Below are positions 23,537 through 38,500 of a stretch of DNA of 64,000 nt, piece after piece (the first letter of the stretch is position 1; the number at the start of each line of letters is the position of its first letter). This DNA comes from Pteria penguin. Taxonomy: Eukaryota > Mollusca > Bivalvia > Pterioida > Pteriidae. The stretch covers positions 16,110,001 through 16,174,000 of the forward strand of contig CM068582.1 of assembly GCA_035048485.1 (NCBI GenBank), in the 5' to 3' direction. The notes beneath the pieces were generated by a model that saw nothing but the letters and a program-made list of their open reading frames with translations, had not been told where the DNA came from and ran no database searches. The position numbers and the translations under genes were made by a program.

Positions 23537-26500
23537 ATGTCCGAAGATCACACGCAACAAGAGGTAAGAACATCTATTAAAAATAACCTAAAAGATCGAG
23601 CTTGAAATGACGGAACAAAAATTACGATTACTGTAACATAGGGATTATTTTACGTCACAATGTTTATGAGGTCAGAGAAAATATCAAAGGTGCAGGCAAT
23701 GCCAGAGAAAGTTTTCTTTTAAAACTGACGGAGCTGAATACAGAAATGTTTTGTTTTATCTGTCGCAGTGTCAGTATATATGTTTGCGGTATGTAACCTC
23801 AGCTTTATAATAGTGCATGATTTACTGGCGTATATGTACTTCTAAAGTGTTATTATATTTCTCCCTTATTTTATGTGGTATTGACAATTTCTACACAGTG
23901 TTGGTTCACATTCCTTTATATATACATTGTAAGGACATTCATGGCGGGTGTGGCTGGCCATTCAGGGGACGCTCACTCCTCCCGGGCACCTGATCTCACC
24001 GCTGAATTTCAGGACTCCGTGAATGTTTGCTGTGGTACATTGTTGTAATTGCCATAGTCACTTGACACCAGTTACTTCCGTGTTTTGCATTTCTGAATCA
24101 AAGGATTGTTGTTGTTTTGTACATCTGATTAAATCCATACCTCTGTTCCGCTTATCTATTTGTCCCCATGCTTTATCCGAGGAGGAATAGAGATATGGTT
24201 TTAATCAGATTGCTGAAGACATAGTCACGAAAACTTGTCCAGAAAATTGAAACAATGAAGTCGAATCGGATGAGAGAGGGACGGGGGGGGGGGGGGTTAT
24301 TTGTCGTAACAAATGTATTGTCTTTCAGTTTTTATTTCGACTCTGATTTAATATTATTCAATGTAATGTGACACGTTTTGCTTGTGTCATTTGATGACTT
24401 GCAATTCATTAGATGGCATTCTTGCGCTTTAACGAAGGATTGCAATCATGATTTAATAAGATACGAATCGCGATAGAAGGGACACATATCATTTAAATTG
24501 TTTATCGTGAATAATATCTCTCGGTATAGTATGATACAACAGAAAAGTATTGACACCTTCAAATCCCACGGCAATTCATGCTGAATTAAAGACCATGCCG
24601 GGAACACTATTTACAGACGCCATTGAATGCGCAGTGTCTTTGGTTATAGAGAGTGGGAAGGGGACGTGGGAAACGAATAATTCTCACACAGTATGCCAAA
24701 AATAAGACTTAAAGTACAACTGTGTTATGTTTTTGTTAGAATTTTTACGCTATTTTCACTGTAGATTACGTATACCGCATTGGCTTTGCCACTAACCGAA
24801 AGATAAAGTTTGATCTCAGTAATTGCACTCTAAGTCGGTCTCAGTCAAAGGGTCTGTAAAGGACATATCAGATCTGATTTTGACACGAGCTGAATTTTTC
24901 GGACATTTACCCGACGTAAAGATGGCTCTAACAAGACTCGAACCCATGACCTTATTGCACGTCGAGCTTGTTTACCACCATATCACATTGAACTGAAACG
25001 ATATTTGGCATAAGGTTACCTAACGGTCTTTTTGAGACTTTGTATTGAACCTTGTCGTGGTATACGTGTAAGTTAAATATCATCAGTCTGGATATGGTCC
25101 AAAAAAAAAAACAAAAACAAAAACAAAAAACAAAAAACCCAAATGTGAAATTTTGTCCAAGGTCGATATTTTACGCCAGGATCTCGGGGTTCTTCCCCTG
25201 CTATATGCAGAATGTTCTCATTTGTCATATAGCAATAATAGCATGGTGCAATTTAAAATTATTGTGTTGAGGTATTGTGTACCTTACTTGTTTTCTTTTA
25301 GAAAGAGAAGGACGGTGAGTTTACTAGTATAATACCGTTGTACACACGTTGTAACGTTTACCCGCCACTGGTGTTTTGTATAAACATTCCACCATTGAAG
25401 AATCGTGATTTAATCCTCTTCTATAACATTATAACGATTGTCAATGGACGAAAGAAATGAATTTAATCCGATATCTTATTCGCACGATATGTTACACATG
25501 CCCTAAACGGCCTCGGGTTATTGACGGAAATTTGCTCAAACGTTTATGTACCCCGGTAACTGTTCGTATCTATTACCTTTCGGTGAGGGAGTTTTATGCG
25601 CACTGACTGTGGTCAAGGAAATAAAAACATGTTTTAATAATACTGGCGTCGACAACGGTGCCGCCATCGTATAATCTGAAGTATTGCACGTAGAGTAAAG
25701 GAGCAAAGCTCGAATCCAGTATGTTAGAAAGTAGATTACGTAGATTCAGGGTCTTCGTTGTGTGTCGTCTTATTGAACTGCTGTCCAGGGAGGAATAATG
25801 TTATAGGAGTCGTTTGATATTGTTCGTAAGGAGATTTTATGATACATTTGCGCGTAGCTATCGTAGGTATATCGTTAGAGGATGTTAATAGGAAATCGAA
25901 ATTAATGAAGACGAGCTCTATACAAACGGAGATACGAGAACAAACTACCAATCAACAGTCAATCAGAGAGATTAAATTGGTGATGTTAGGTCAAGTCAAT
26001 AGTGAAATGTAATAAAATGTAATTCCTCGGAGTCAAGTTTACACAAATTTCCATATTGAGATGCGAGGGAGACCGGTTATCGGAGACAAATACCACAATT
26101 AGGATTTGTAGAAGGATAGCGGTGATGTCTTTCAGGAAATGCGAGGTAAATTATCCTCTTTTCGTGTGCAGTAGTTTATGGATTTTGTTGTCACTGTTGT
26201 AATTTTATAGATAGTTCATGGGGCAGTTTATATTCACTTCTGTTCATTCCAGTCAGATCTTGTTTTTTACCTCATACGTTTGTTTTAACTGCGTTTTGCC
26301 GTTTCTGTTTTCGATCGTAAAGATCCAGTTGTATGTTAAGTTTGGTCTGTTCGTATGGTCTCTTCGTATGTTCGTCGTCCGTATGCTTTCCATGACTGCA
26401 ATATTTGGTCTCTGGCATTTGTTTCACCAACATATCGTATCTAAGTTATTGGATTTGGACTTTGGACATTGTTTTTGTGTCTTTTACGAGCGATATTTAG

Positions 26501-29500
26501 GAATCGGGCGTCTGTCGGTCTGTTCGTGTGACTGTCTATCTGACTCATCACCATTTTAGGTATCTGCAAGCTGACCAACGTAATAATGTTTTCCCTATAC
26601 ATTCTTGCCCCTTTACCATCTTCGTGCAGTGACCTTAGATGGGAAGTTTGTGTATTTTGTTATAGATGTGTTGATGGCGTTGACAGTAACTTACAAATGA
26701 TGAATGATGAGGTAGACGTACGCGCTAAAAATGTCATTTCACCTGTCCTACAACATGTCAACGAGGTGTCCTACCGCGTGGTGTACTAGTCGCCACTCCA
26801 CGCCAACAAACATCCACCAATGTTTACTATATTCGATGAAAACATTAGTCTTGCGTTATTGTTCACTGTATCCCCAGTATACATGGATATTTGAGTTTGG
26901 AAAGGCTTTGTACCCAGCGGCAGATGTCCTGTCGTCACTGAATTGAAAAAGCACGAAATTATTTTCAGTTGGAGAAAAATAAATATCATATACTTGTCTT
27001 TTCCCATTCCATCTATTTGGACGAATTGTGTGTATGGGCAGTTTGCCTGATTTGGGCCACAACTTAAAAAAAATACGATATTCAACTGCAGCATCGACGC
27101 ACATAATTTATACGATTATTCGTAACGATATGTTGGATGAAGAATGCAAATATCTTTGTGAAATTGTTTTAAATGTTACTGGTTCAAATAAAATTGTTTT
27201 CATCTTAATCATCAAACAGAGTGAAGACAGGTGGAAACCCTGCCTGGAAAATGGGTTTCATATATAGATACATGTTTATGATATCAACCTTAAAATCTTA
27301 CTGCTTTTCACAGTTTTGTTTTAATTGATTAATACTGTATATAAAGGCTGAAATTTTTATGCCTCCGGATCGATAGATCGGGGGCATATTGTTTTCGTCC
27401 TGTTTGTTTGTTTGAATGTCGGTCTGTTGTCAACTTTAACTTTCGCTATAACTTGTGAACCGTGTGAGATAGAGACTTCATATTTGGCATGCATAATCCA
27501 CTAATAAAGCCTTTTCAAATTACACTAAAGCCATTGACCATGTGACCTTGACTGTGACCTTTGACCTACATTTCAAAATCTGCCTTAATTGAACTTTGTT
27601 GCCGCCAGGGGCATTCATGTTTTACATCTTGTTTTAACTTAGTACTTATATTCTTCTGAATCTCAAAGAGAGAGTTTATAGATAATCTTTTTTTCAGATC
27701 ACCTTTTCTGAATACCAATGTGGAAGTAATTAATTTATTGATAATCTTCTTTTCAGACCACCTCCTCTGAATCCCAAAGTGAGAGTCACAGTCCTCAGAA
27801 TACAGCCACCAGCCGGGAAGGAAGAAAACAACTTCCTGCCATCCCAGACTGCAAAAGTCCAGCTGCCATGTCAACCAATCAGAACCTGGTCGTCAAGGGT
27901 GGCACAAATGGCCATGGATATGGGCAATATTTCACTGAGTACTCCCTCATGGCAGAGTAGTAAGTTCCATATTTCTCAAGATGAAGTGGAGATGGGGGGT
28001 GGGGGTGTTTACCTGATTTCAATGTTAAAATGCAGTACAGCTGACTCTCCTGCTTGAAGGGACCATATAGAATAGTTAAAGTTTATATAAGTGTTTTCCA
28101 GATAGGGATTTATATTCATGTATAAATGTAGAAAACAGAATTAAGACTTTCAAAACTGTTCGAACTTGAGGAACTTGAGGAAGTGTTAGGATAAACAAAA
28201 AATCGTGTGTATTATAATTTTTTTTATAAATAAACTTCAAAGGAAAGGTTTTCAATCTCTTTTACAAACATTTTTTATGTTGATATAAAATTATTTTCAT
28301 AAAGTTTTCAAGGTCTGCCGATAGAGGCCATCTCAGCTGATGCAAAATCCTATCAGACCAGGAGCTACTAGACTATATATACATGTAGTACATATATAAT
28401 TATGCAATAGACTCAGTATACACAAAGTCTCCATTACAAGTACACATCAATCTGATTATAACCATATCTTTATTCCCCTTCATTATAACCATATCTTTAT
28501 TTCCCTTCATTATAACCATATCTTTATTTCCCTTCATTATTTGTCCCATTGCGGAAAAAGATCTGGCAAAACTCCGTAAGGGGTCATGTTTTGGTGAACT
28601 CTGATTTTCAGCCAATCAGTGGATTGGCTACAAATTGCTAGGAATGAAATTAACATTTACAGCGTGCATGACCCCCAAGGTAGTCTTTGAACATTGTTTG
28701 TTACATATTGCGTCACTATCACATGCCTACCGGAGTCATTGATTGGCCATGGGAAAAAACGGTTTCGGTGACTGAAACGTCATGAGTTCACCAGAACATG
28801 ACCTCTTATGGGGTTTCGCCAGATCTTTATCCGTAATGGGACAAATAGAGAAGAGGAATAAAGATATGGTTTTAATCAGATTGAAGTACACATGTAATTA
28901 AAATTGCATGTTAAATTGTTAACTGAACCCTCAATACGTGTGTGTCACACTAACGTCTGAAGTGACCTTTGGCAATAAACTTTGACCTGTTAGAGAACCC
29001 TGACTGCTTCTAATGGGACTGTTTCATATTGATTAAGCAATGCACCAGACTGGTGCCTCCACTATATGAGTAAAAATTCCTGGTGTAAGTTCATGGAAGC
29101 AGTAGTCAATTTGTGTGCTTTTAGGTGATTGAAAATTTCTGCTCTAACCCTCAGGGGAATGTTTTGCAAAGCATTTAAAATTATGAGTTATTTTGGCTTA
29201 ATTTTACTAAAGACTCTTATCAAGGTCATTTACAAGTGACCTGGTAAGTCACGGTCATTAGATGTAGATAAAGAAGCTTCATACTTGCACATCTGTAACT
29301 GCACCCACCCCCCTTCCTTCCATCATTTCTTCCTATCATTTATCTATTCTTTTTAGAGTAATTTAGAAAGGAAATGAAGGGAGGAAGGTTTACAAAAGCA
29401 AGCTGGAATAAAAGTATGGATGTTATGTTTAAGTAACAAGATAACTAATTGCAATAGAGATGCAAAGCAGGGAGGTAACTCTACAGAAAACAATATCCTT

Positions 29501-32500
29501 GTGTCAAGTCCCTGTAATTCTGAATCTACAGCTTACTTGTCATCAGTTTACAGTCTTGTATTTCCACTAAACTTCGTTAACTCATATGACTGTGAGAAAT
29601 ATCCAGCACAAAGTCTTTAATTACTGGCCCTACACTAACAAAAGGAAATGAGGTATCACTTGATATAATATAATGACTTCGCTCACAAAGGATGCACTGC
29701 TCCTGACTTCCTTAGCAGTATTTAATAACGCATGGTATAAAGACTTCTCATATGATCAAAGGTAAATTTAGAAGTTGTAATATGAGGTCATAAGGTTTGT
29801 TCAAGGGTGGTCATCCTACTAGAAATTTATACTAGAATGCAGTGTCATTGTTTTATGTGCATCTATACAATTGTATTTTCACTTTCTGTGTCCTTGCAAC
29901 AGTGCATGTATTGCATGGGGATATGATGATAACCCCATTCATATGTGTATACTGATATGCTTGTTTCAGTCACATTTATAATAATATGACACAGACTTCA
30001 GTTTTCATCCTGTCAGCACCACATGAAGTCCCATGTCATGGTAGGCAGGGCACGTAATTGTTCCTTCACTGCTTTGTTTGGGTCCGCTGCAAAGGTCTAA
30101 ATTTGTATGCAAGCGCATCAGGCAGATGCCGTCACCATATACGTGAAATAATCGTGGAGTGACATAAAACAATATTCAATAAATCAATCAATCTCTGCAT
30201 TGAGACACACATGGTCCTTGTAATTTACAATATTGATGTAAGTAGGCAAATGTGTTTTAAATATCCACTTAAGGGAAAATAGTAAAGAGGCCACTCATGG
30301 CAGGTGGCTTCTTAATGCAGGTTGATTTTGTATAAATAGTAGTAAGGAACAGAAAAAGGTGGTTGTTTAAGACAGGTGACTGTTTATACTACAGGTGGTC
30401 TTTAAAGGAAACTTAACTGTACATACAGTTTTATAATAATAACTAATAATATAGTTTGGTGATTATATTCCTTTTTTTAATCTCTCTCTCATTTTCTAGT
30501 GAGCTGTTGATGAAGCAGAAGTGTCCAGGATGTTATGTCATGCCTTCAGCTCTAACTCCCAATAGTAAGTATCTTTTTTATGTTTTACATAAATAAAAAT
30601 ATTTTCACAGAGATACTGTAGTCATGAATGAAAACAAAGTGTTTAAACTTTTGTTGATTTCCAATGTTGTGTATTTTTAACTTACCTGAACCAAAGGCTA
30701 TTGTCGTAGTGCAATGTCTGACATCTGTCATTGGTCTGTTGACAAAGTGCTTAGTGGATATCCTTCTTTGACAAACTTCTTCTTCTGACTGGATGTTTTT
30801 CCTTGTTAGTTGCAATGATTGTAAATTGAATATGAAAATAATAAAATAAATAAATATTTTTTGTAATTTAAGATTAAAAAAGAGGTGATATACAGTAATT
30901 ATTAGTAAATTAAATAAAAATAAGTTCTGATGGACTTTTTATTAAGAATTTAATGAAAAATTTTGGTTTGATGAAACTTGGTAGGTATGAAGTACTCAGG
31001 ATCTACTCCAGATTTGAGGGATGGATCCAGATCAGGCAATTTCGACCTAAGAGGGTACGCTTCTTGTACAAAGGTCATCCAACCAAATACATCAGACTGA
31101 ACCAAAAGGATGTTTTATAAAGTGTCATTGTTTTTTATTCTTGTTTCAAAATCCTCTCCTTGTAACTCAATTGTTTTTGCAAATTTTAAGTTGTTTTCTT
31201 TGATTTTCATGATATATATTGAATGATGTGATGTTGTTTTTGGCTCAAATTTGAAATAAAATTTTTGAAAAAAGGATTCCTCAGAAAACATTCTGATATC
31301 TTCAAAGTTTCCTTGTATGATCAAGGTTCTCAGATGAACAATTATAGGTCCATTAGGGCCTCTTGTATCGATTGTTGTATTTTTATGTACAAAAATTGAG
31401 TTACTTAGAAGTTTGAAAGTAAAAAAAAAAGAAAAAAACATATACTTATCATTCAGCTCCAACAGCATTTCTATATTTTTTCAATGCTGTACACTGACTC
31501 TGAACATGAACTACTGAAACTTAAAATGAGTCAAAGGTTTGGAATCAATTTTCATGTCTAATTAATAAATCTCCAACATACTTTACATTTTGAAACTTGA
31601 AAGAAGCCATTTGGTATGGAAATAATTGCTTTGTACACTTCCAATCTGATTAAAACCGTATCTTTATTATGCTTCTCTGTTTGTCCCATTGTGAATAAAG
31701 ATCTGGCAAAACCCTGTAAGGGTCTTGTTCTGGTGAACTCTGATGACGTGTCAGTCACTGAAATTGTTGCTTTCCATAGTCAATCAATGACTCAGGTAGG
31801 CACATGCAAGTGATGCAATATGTAACAAACACCGTTCAAAAACTATTTTGTAGGTCACACACACTAGGGATGTTAATTTCATTCCTTGAATGATTATTGA
31901 AAAATTGTCTATTTGTTTGATTCCATGTGTTACAAACTGTATTACGACTCTATACATGCATCATTACAAATACATGTATATATCTATATAAACTACAGGT
32001 CTAGCCAAACCCTTTGCCTGGTTTTGCCCTTGCTTTCACAAAGAAAGACAACTCCAACATCATATATACTATTATAATGCATATTGTACTTACTTACTTG
32101 GTTTTCATCCTATTTTTGATGAAGAAATTTACAAAAAGAAATGCTAATAAAGGAAAAAAGAGCTCGTTCATGTTGTCCTTTTGTGATTTTCAGAGTGGTA
32201 TGGCATCCTCTTTATTAGACAGGGACTGTATCAAGAGGGTGTATTTAAGTTTACTCTAACTATTCCTGACAACTTCCCCGATGGAGATTGTCCTGTAAGT
32301 AATACATCCATACTTGTTTTCTTGTTTAAATAACATTTCTCCGATTAATTATCAGTAGAAGTTTAAAAGTTTTATCCTGATGTGTAGTGCAGTCTTATTA
32401 AAACGCGACTTGTACTCCGTGTACAAGTCACGTTTTAATAAGATTGATGTGTAGTGCATACTTGATGATCAGTTGAGACTGATATTTAAGTCCTAGTGAA

Positions 32501-35500
32501 ACAAAACTGTTTTCTTCTTCAGTTTCTTTTGTGTTTATTTTACAATCTGTGTTTTTAATAGAATTCTCACTAGTTAAGTCATCATTAGAAAATATGGAAA
32601 ATCAGAAGGCCTCATTTACACATATGAATTAATGTCTTGACATGATAAGTACACAAATGTGAAGGAATTTTGTTATCTAGAAAATTTCCTAAGCCTTTAT
32701 TATACAGTTCACTTCCTCTTTTGCACATTTACACATAAATTTTTCTGTAGATTAGAATGCTGTAGTGGAAATAATGATACATCTTACATTTGATTGAAAG
32801 TTTCCACGTATGGTTGGAAGCCAGTGTGGCATAGTGGATGAGGTGCTTGGCTCATGACCTAAAAGTTCCGTTTTCAATTCTCACCCTGGGCACACCAGCG
32901 TTCTGTCTTTCATATGAGACAGTGAAAACTGAGGTCCTGTGTCACGGTAGGCATGGCACATAAAAGATCCTCACTGATTTGAGAGGATCCCTTGCAAAGG
33001 CAGATGCTGTCACCATATACGTGAATTAATTGTGGAGTGACGTAAAACAATAATCAATGAATCAATCCTTATATGGTTAGGCCATGACATATTTGACATA
33101 ATTTGCTCATTGGGTGCTTAGCTTATGACCAAGAGGTTCCAGGTTTGATTCCCACTAGTGGTTTATCAATGTCCAATCTCTCAGATAAGACAGTGAAAAC
33201 CCAGGTCCAGTGCCATGGTAAAAAAAGCATATCAAAGATCTGCTTCTGATGTATAGGTCTAAATTTCTGTGCATTTCATGGGGCACTTGCCCTCACCATA
33301 TACATGCAATAGTGTTAGGGTATTGTTGAAAACAAGAACCTTTCAACCTTGTGTGGAAATCTATAATTTTTTGGCATTACCATCGTTACCATGATCTGAC
33401 AATATGTCTACTTGTTGTCTATTTCAGACTCTAGTCTTCTCATTCCCAGTCTTTCATCCTCTCGTTGATCCTCAAACAGGGGAACTTGATGTCAAAAGGG
33501 CTTTCACAAAATGGAGGTAAAACAGTTCTTAGTCCCGTGTTTAAATTTACGTATTTAAATTTTCATTTATTACATTTCAAGTACAACCATTAATAAATTG
33601 ACGAATTGGAACCCAAGTAAAAATAAAAATATCCTGTTCGTAATTATATAAATATTAACTATACATGTACTTTGTTTAGAGATATGGTACTTAAACGTCG
33701 GTATCTGTATTTTCTTGTTAATCATACCTATATAAGTTTTGGACCCAAAAGTGTTAAACATTTTGTAGGATGAAAAAAGACCACATATAAATCTTATCAT
33801 CTTTATTTCTTTCATTTAGAAAAAACACCAACCATATTTGGCAAATTCTGTTGTATGCAAGACGTGTTTTCTATAAAATAGAAACCAAGCAGGCATGGAA
33901 CAAGGAGGCAGCTGAGCTGTAAGTGATACTTTTTGATATATTTCTGATAAAAACATGATCTACATTTAAAAATACTGGTTGTAATGTGGTAAATGGTCAC
34001 TACCAATGAAACCATGGGAGACTGTCAGTCAGTCTGTCAGCTGTCTGTCTCTTATTACATCTTTGTCCTTCCTCTTGCAGTAGATTTTAAGATTCTGAGT
34101 TGGCCAAAAGTCTTTTGTCCACAGAACGCATCAGTCCCATGAATTGTGTACAGTATTCATTTCTATAATAAAATACCTATGTTTTCTTAATAACCCGAAA
34201 TTGAGATTTCTGAATTCAGAGCTAAATTTCTAGTTCCTGTGTATAGCATTTTAAGACTGCTAATTGCATCCACAATAAGAGACACTTGAGGAGTTCACTC
34301 CTGGCTGCATATCTCTCATTACGTAACACTTGACCTTTGAACACCTAGGTTGATAATAACTTAGCTGTGTTTGTTGTGATTAAATTCTACATAAGTTGTA
34401 CAGTACAGTCTGGGTGGAACTTTGAACGCCCACTGTCCACAGTGGGCAGTCCACGTGAAATTTCAGTGGGCATTAGGAGTGGACATTTACCTGAGCTATC
34501 AAGCTGTCCACTTACCTGTATGTTAATTCTAAATGACTCTTACAAGAATGTCCACTGTGTCCAGTGGACATTTTTAATGCCCTCTCTAAAAATGCCCACT
34601 GTGACCAATGGGCAAATTAAGTTCCACCCGGACTGTACTGTATGATTTTTTCTGTATTGTTCCACTTTGGACATGACCAAGCGACAATGACAGTAATAAA
34701 TGCATAATGCACTCCATGGCAAAATATCCATACAGAATAAGCTGTGCGATATCGGGAGATTCTAGAATTCTTGGCAGCATTGCCATTTCTGTGTTGTTCA
34801 TTGAACACGATGTTCCTTACACTGTGTAGAAAATGACAATCCTCAATTAATTCTGCTTCAGGAGTAGTGACAGTAAAATGTATGTAGTCAAAAGTGTGCC
34901 AGTATCATGGTGCTTTCTTTTATCAAGATATCTCTATCAATTTTAAACTAAACATGCTCTTCAAATTTACGATCTACAATGGCTTTAAAGTTCAAGTAAT
35001 AATATACTGCCCTAAGGTATTTTTTATTTGGCAGCATCAATAGGTATATAATACACAGATTTGTTTTCTGGAGGTCATCAGTATTTTTGGTTTTTACTGT
35101 ATTTAGTTTTCAAGTGTTTTAATGATAATTGATGGATTAGCATATGAATTAAATTTTTATGTCCCCGGATCAATAGATCGGGGGGAGGGAGGGGGATATT
35201 GTTTTTGTCCTGTCTGTTTGTCTGTTTATTTGTCTGTCTGTTGTCAGATTTAACCTTGGCTATAAGTTTTAAATCGTGAGGGATAGAGACTTCATATTGG
35301 ACATGCATACTCAACTAATGAGGCCCTTTAAAGTGATACAAAGGTCTATGACGTTTTGACCTTCACGCTAAAAATAACTTTTTAGACTTGGGGCTATAGC
35401 TTTTGAGGTTATAGACATCTTATTTGACATGCATACTCAACTAATGAAGCACTTTCAAATGACTCCAAGGTTGATGACCTTTTGACCTTGAAAATGACCT

Positions 35501-38500
35501 TCACGCTAAAAATAACTTTTTGGACTTTGGTGCCGCTTGAGGCATTAGTGTTTCACAAACACAGCTTGTTCAATTCTAAATTGGAAATTTAAGTATCTTT
35601 GTTGATTTCAGGGAAAAATATGAAATTTTAAAGCCAAATTCAGTAAAGTTCTTTTAGAATTCTTCAAATGAGATTTTACCTCTGTAACATTGTGTTTCAG
35701 AAGGAGTAACACATACTTGTTGATAAGTGTCTTCTATTGAGCAAATCCTTACATTTGCTTTGCATGCATTATTATATGTTTTCTTTTACATAGATTTAGT
35801 TATAAGTTTTACACTTGATTTTGTTTGCTATACGTGCTGCATGAAGTTGTTATTTTTTATTTCAGTTATGAATCAGATTCTGAGCAGTACAAGAAATGTG
35901 TGACTGAGACGGTGAACATTAGTAAAGAAAGGATACAGGACCCTGTCAAATCAGATGATCCACATGAACTAAGGTACATCCACAATGATTACCCTACAAT
36001 GAAACTGGTGTGGCTCAGGAGATGAAGTGCTCAGCTTGTGACCAAATGGTTCTGGATTTGACTCCCACTGTGGGCACACCGGTGTTCTGTCTTTTGGATG
36101 AGACCATAAGAACCGGGGTCCCATGTCATGGTAAACGTGGCACGTAAAAAATTTTCCCCACTACTTAGCGTGTGTCCTTTGCAAAAGTATAAATTTTGCA
36201 TGGCATCAGGCGGATGCCATCACCATATGTGTGAAATAATCATGGATTGATGTAAAATAATAATCAGTCAGTCATACCCTACAATGTATGACAACCCTAC
36301 AACCCTACAATACATTCAAACCTGCTTTAAAGGTCATCTTCCTTTAGCAATCACCTGTCTTAAACAGCCACTTTTCTTCATTTCTTACTACTAATTGATT
36401 ATATCAAGCTGCATCAAGAAGCCTACTGCCTGAAGTGGCCACCTTTTCTTTGGTGGTACTTTAGTACAGGTTTAACTATACTTTGATTCAGCAACTCCAA
36501 ATTATAACTGAATGGAGACTTCTAAATTCCCATATACTTTACTTCATTCTATTTGACTTACAAAATAGGATAAAATGCTCAATGGGTATGTCTCCATTGT
36601 GCTATCTTTTAAAAAATGTGGATTTGCGGTAACATGACTCACCATTTTCAAAGTGGGAAAGTAGGGAGGGAATTTTTATGCCCACGTATCGATAGATTGG
36701 GGGCATATTGTTTTTGTCCTGTCTGTTTGTCTGTTAGTTTGTTGTCAACTTTAAACTTAGCCATAACTTTTGAAGCGTGAGGAATAGAGACTTCATATTT
36801 CACATGCATACTCTTTTAAATGACACCAAGGTCGATAACCTTTTGACCTTGACAATGACCTTCATGCTAAAAATTACATCTTGGACTTTGTTTATTGCCG
36901 GGGGCATTAGTGTTTCACAAACACAGCTTGTTTTCTTTTTTTTTTCAAAAATTCTATAATGTAGCTAGGGTTTTTTTTTTTTTCATTAGACTAGAAGATT
37001 TATAGGTTATTGACTGAATATGACGAAATATGACCGCCCGAGGTCTTTGAGCGGTAAAGCAAGCTCGGGCCGCATCCGCTCAAAGACCGAGGGCGGTCAT
37101 ATTTCGTCGTATTCAGTCAAATGAATAACCTTTTTATTACATAATCAACCGTCCATCTACATTTAATTCTATAAATCGAAGTATTTTTGTTAATAGTACT
37201 GTCCGCCATGTTTGTTTGCGTATGACGTCAAATATAAGTATGACGTCACATAGCTGGCAATAGTCCCCGGGCTGATATGAAGTTTGCGGGCATTTATGGC
37301 TCTATATCAGCCCGGAAACTTTCTATATAAACTATTGATAAAATTTTCAAAACATGTACTAATGGCATTTAATACAGATGACGGACAGCTTTATTAAATG
37401 CATTCAACACACTTATTGTATAGATCTAGTGAATATGTCTCGGCATCCCTGCCTTTAAAATTTCAGTCTAGCACACTTCTCAAAAATTTCTTTTACTGTA
37501 GTACACATTTGTCAATATCATTCGCAGTGTATTGATTTGATGTATATATACATCAAATTAGATTTCCTCCCTTTTAGATTAAATGTAACTGAGTAAGTAA
37601 TCATTAAATCCTAGACAAAGGGTTATTGGTAAAGAAAAAAACTTGGTTCCGTACATGTGAAAAAGAAGTTCCCAAACAAACGCGGACAAAAAAAAATCTG
37701 AGTCATTACAATCTTTCTGAGTTAGTCACGTTACCAAAAATCAACATAATTTTCAGGATGGCTTTGTTCACAAGTTTTGTATATTTACTGAGATTTCAGG
37801 CTTCAGGAAATAATCATGTATAGTTTGAATGATTAAAGGTACTTACGTCTCTTGTTTTAAAAAGATGTATTTATTTTTACAGGGTTTCTCCATTAGAACC
37901 AAGTGTCCATACCGATATGCGGGGGAAGATCATCAACACCAAGGTAAAGTCTTCCAGTAAAATTCCAAGGTGTGTTGTTAGCTGTACTGGGTTATTTGTT
38001 GTGTTGATTAATTCCCCTCGATACAAACTCAAAGGTGTGTAGTTAGCTGCACTCTTTTATTTGTTGTGTTAATCAATTCCCCTCTATACAAAGTCCAAGG
38101 TGTGTAGTTAGTTGTACTGGGTTATTTGTTGAATTAATTAATTCCCTTCGATACAGATTCCCAGGTGTGTGGTTAGCTGTACTTGGTGATTTGTTGTGTT
38201 AATTAATTCACTTCGATACAAATTCCAAGATGTGTGGTTAGCAATACTCTGTTATTTGTTGTGTTAATTAATTCCCCTCGATACAAATTGAATAACAGCT
38301 GTATAGCAATAGAGGCAGGGTCAAAATGTATCGGAGCTGGCAGAGCTCAGTCTGTGACATGGATCGTGGGTAAGCGGTCCAAGGTACAGGTCCCGTCTGC
38401 AGCCTGTCGATGTTGTGATTTCAGATCAGATAGTTAAAACAGGCACTGTGTCATTATAGACAATGGCAAACCAAATATTTATAACTTGCACTTTCTTTTG

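Noticed and set aside
25303..25315. 13-bp micro-exon of AKTIP flanked by good splice signals
   Set aside because: Including it shifts the frame and brings a stop (TGA) early in the next exon. Direct joining of 23563 to 27757 keeps phase 0.
31115..31468. Minus-strand 117-codon frame in an AKTIP intron
   Set aside because: Low-complexity and AT-driven, no family recognised, no promoter or poly(A) context.
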